Positions 45,961-48,009 of a stretch of DNA of 48,009 bases are shown here, piece by piece. The stretch covers positions 501,593-549,601 of the forward strand of contig NW_003314348.1 of the NCBI RefSeq assembly GCF_000143415.4. Reading direction: 5' to 3'. Source of the stretch: Selaginella moellendorffii. Lineage: Eukaryota > Streptophyta > Lycopodiopsida > Selaginellales > Selaginellaceae. Position 1 is the first letter of the stretch. The number at the start of each line of letters is the position of its first letter. Both the position numbers and the translations under genes were made by a program. The notes below the pieces were generated by a model. It had not been told where the DNA came from and made no database searches. It worked only from the letters and a program-made list of their open reading frames with translations.

Positions 45961-46447
45961 ACTAATACGGGTCAAGGGGTGAAAGCCCAAAGCATGCGTC
46001 TCCCAAGGGGGGGGGGGCTGTAGGGGGTTCCAAAAGTATAGTAGGGATAGTGAGAGTCTTGAAGGAACTCTCCAATGGTGCTTCCAAACTGACTTGAGGT
46101 TGAGATTGGGGCTGAGGGGCCTTGGGTGGGAGTGAGCACGGGCTTGGGTGGTGCCAAAGGGGCCACCTAGGGAAGTGCTCAAGAGCAGCTCCTACTCCCG
46201 AAAGGGAAACCAACTGCAATGCTCCCAGCTCATGTGGAGTGGTGCCCCACTTGAGTACCTTGTGGCTCATTGGTCCTCGCCCTTCTTAGGGGCTTGGGCC
46301 TTCCCTTCGGGATGGAAGTGGGGGGGTAGAGGTACCCATACCGGGCCGTTAGGCCACGGTGTTTCGCCCCGATGTCCTGAAGCAAGTGTTACACCTAAGG
46401 CTTGGGATTTAAAGGGTCCCATGATCAAGTTTTGTTGTACCAAGGGG
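45961..46447. other. G-rich unassigned sequence left of the retrotransposon
   Basis: Contains a G10 run (46007-46017) and CCTTGGGTGGG-type G-rich pieces. No gene is seen. It may be part of a longer LTR or of another repeat. Confidence 0.35.
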
Positions 46448-46741
46448 TGTTAGGAACTTGGAGGCTTGGTGTGCTTAGCTGCTTATGCCTGCGGGGAGTG
46501 TAGTCGACCCTTAAGTCCAATCTAACCTGGGGAGGGGGATTGGGAGAGATTTGGGAATCTGTGGATGGATGGCTAATGCTTTATTGCTCGTGTAGTGAGT
46601 AGTTGAAACTAAGTAAGACCAAGTAGGAGTTGGTACAATAGGCGGGAACCTTGGCGAGGGAATTTAGCACAAGCCAAGGCAATGTTGGTCAGATAAACGA
46701 GGTAAGCTGGCAAATTGGAAAAGAAAAATTTATGGCTTACA
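46448..46741 (+). repeat. Possible 5' LTR of a Ty3/gypsy element
   Basis: TGTTAGG at 46448 and CTTACA ending 46741 form a short imperfect terminal inverted repeat, and the right end lies just before the primer binding site. The 3' LTR is outside the window, so the left edge cannot be tested and the true LTR could be longer. Confidence 0.35.
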
Positions 46742-46744
46742 ATT

Positions 46745-46756
46745 TGGTATCAGAGC
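46745..46756 (+). promoter_or_regulatory. Retrotransposon primer binding site (tRNA-iMet type)
   Basis: TGGTATCAGAGC, complementary to the 3' end of initiator methionine tRNA, the usual primer site of plant LTR retrotransposons, a few bases after the LTR end. Confidence 0.85.
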
Positions 46757-46800
46757 TTTTTCCTCAGTTCTAGCGAAGGATAGAGGCGGATTGCTGGGAG

Positions 46801-48009
46801 ATGGCAAAGGCAGGACGTAAGTGAACCCAGGCAGAGACAGAACCCCCGCCAGAGCTGGAGCCTCCGGTCGAACAAGAGGCTATGGATGAGGAATCCTTGC
46901 ATGAGGAGGACTCCAATAAGGAAACTTCCAAACAGGAGTCTGGTGGCGAGGTTCAATCGTCCAAGGCTCAATTGAACGTTCTAGAAGGACAATTGGCACA
47001 GACCAATGCCCTACTAGAGACTCTCGTACGTAAGCTAAAGCGTGACGAGAAGCGGAAGAAAAAGCGAAAAACTGCGGATGCTAGCAGCGCAGAAGGTGCA
47101 GACCCTTCGGCAGGGACTGAGGCAAAACCAGACAAGGTTGAACAGACCGAAGTGGAATCAGTCCTCAGGCAATTCCCAAGTACAAACCAAAGCCCCCACC
47201 AGGCTTCAAGGGAGTGAACGACTATAAGGTGGTGGAGGATTGGTTTTATGATATGGAGGACTGCTTCCGAGTGTTGCGGTTACCGAGCTCGGAGAAGGTC
47301 CCATGTGCAAAACCATACTTGGCAGATAATGCCAAGTCTTGGTGGAGAACGACAGAGGCTAATGAAGGACCGGTGGCCACTTGGGAGATGATGAAGGTGA
47401 GGATCCGCGCGACTTACGTTCCTCCGAATGCTACTCTGCATCTAAGGGACGAGTTGAGTAGGCTGAAGCAGACCGGAACCATTCAGGAGTATATGAATGG
47501 GTTTATAGCAAAGAGGATACTTGTCACGGACATGGGGGATATGGATGCGTTCCATGCCTTCATATCAGGTTTGCAAACCTGGGCTCGCGGTGAGGTGATG
47601 CGTTAGAACCCAACCAACTATAAGGAAGCGTTAGATGCGGCCATCAAGGTGCATTTCAACAATAACTTGCGAAAGGGGAACACGACGGGGTCGGGGTCCA
47701 CGTTTAGCAAAGGGGCCAAACCAAGGGGAACGTATAGCAGAGGGAAATTCAAGAAGAGTTTCTCTAAGAATGAGTCCTCAGGGTTCCGGAAAGGCAAATT
47801 CGGTGGCCAACGAGCGAGTACGTGGGGGAGTCAAGCAAAAAGAGACAAATCCATGGATAAAAAGGTTAAATCATATAGTAGTGTGGGAAACAACATATGC
47901 TACAACTGCGGTGAAGCGGGACACTTTTCAAGGAAATGTCTCTACCCGAAGAAGGCCAAAGCCAATATGGCTATCAAGTCGGGTGAAGTGCAAACTGAGG
48001 TATGTGATC
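46801..48009 (+). pseudogene. Ty3/gypsy gag with zinc knuckle, decayed and cut by the window edge
   Basis: The frame starts ATGGCAAAGGCAGGACGT at 46801, meets a TGA at 46822, then continues through an acidic N-terminal part and a coiled coil (QLNVLEGQLAQTNALLETLV). One base appears missing near 47150-47175; afterwards the Retrotrans_gag core is clear: KYKPKPPPGFKGVNDYKVVE, WFYDMEDCFRVLRLP, ADNAKSWWRT and RDELSRLKQTGTIQEYMNGF. A TAG at 47604 interrupts the frame (MR-stop-NPTNYKEALDAA). A basic segment and one CCHC knuckle (CYNCGEAGHFSRKC, about 47902) follow. The two stops and the frameshift mean this copy makes no complete Gag. Protease and polymerase, if present, lie beyond 48009. Confidence 0.85.

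Noticed and set aside
45645-45965. Acidic Glu/Ser repeat protein
   Set aside because: Entirely produced by a 12-bp minisatellite; both strands are open for the same reason.

Overview
The window reads as nuclear DNA of a vascular plant, most likely a lycophyte of the Selaginella type. The grounds are inference: very short introns (about 45-75 nt, nearly all GT-AG), many exons per gene, short intergenic gaps, large PPR proteins without introns, and plant-specific families (SnRK1, MLO, RLCK-VII, BTB/NPH3, a DUF4378 protein). There is no rRNA gene, no convincing tRNA gene, no CRISPR array and no bacterial operon.

Layout. 1-1.5 kb is a very AT-rich block holding a secreted two-domain protein with a C-terminal bulb-type (GNA) lectin fold, unlike its surroundings. 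1.9-14.2 kb is a tight run of plus-strand housekeeping genes: SnRK1 alpha kinase (with a one-base frameshift), a NASP-like histone chaperone, a BPA1-like RRM protein, an Msp1/ATAD1-type AAA ATPase and a plastid-type ABCF protein. 14.5-22.9 kb holds a MoCo-sulfurase-like PLP enzyme, a divergent RPB10/SelT pair whose start codons are only 56 bp apart, a BTB/NPH3 gene with a frameshift, and a 15-exon MLO gene that lacks the usual calmodulin-binding tail. 22.9-29.1 kb has two PPR genes flanking a fold-back transposon-like element and a 2-oxoglutarate dioxygenase gene.

29.1-33.0 kb is AT-rich and nearly gene-free, but carries decayed pieces of an LRR gene, an ER-type Ca2+-ATPase and the 3' end of the neighbouring complex I assembly-factor gene. 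33.0-42.4 kb is again gene-dense: an NDUFAF6-like protein, an RLCK-VII kinase, a tiny complex I NDUFB2-like subunit, a ZC3H15-type CCCH protein, an mS38/COX24-like mitoribosomal protein and a DUF4378/TRM-like protein. 42.4-48.0 kb is a repeat zone with a miRNA-like hairpin, a 12-bp minisatellite and the 5' end of a decayed Ty3/gypsy retrotransposon (tRNA-Met-type primer site, gag, zinc knuckle).

Most genes are independent housekeeping loci. Three neighbours (NDUFAF6-, NDUFB2- and mS38-like) all serve mitochondrial respiration or translation. Telo-box motifs (TAGGGTT or AACCCTA) sit next to many start codons. No clear new multi-gene system is visible. The best leads are the AT-rich lectin fusion, the fold-back element at 25.4 kb, the hairpin at 44.4 kb and the gene-fragment cluster at 31-33 kb. 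Exon boundaries were read by eye from splice consensus and reading frame.
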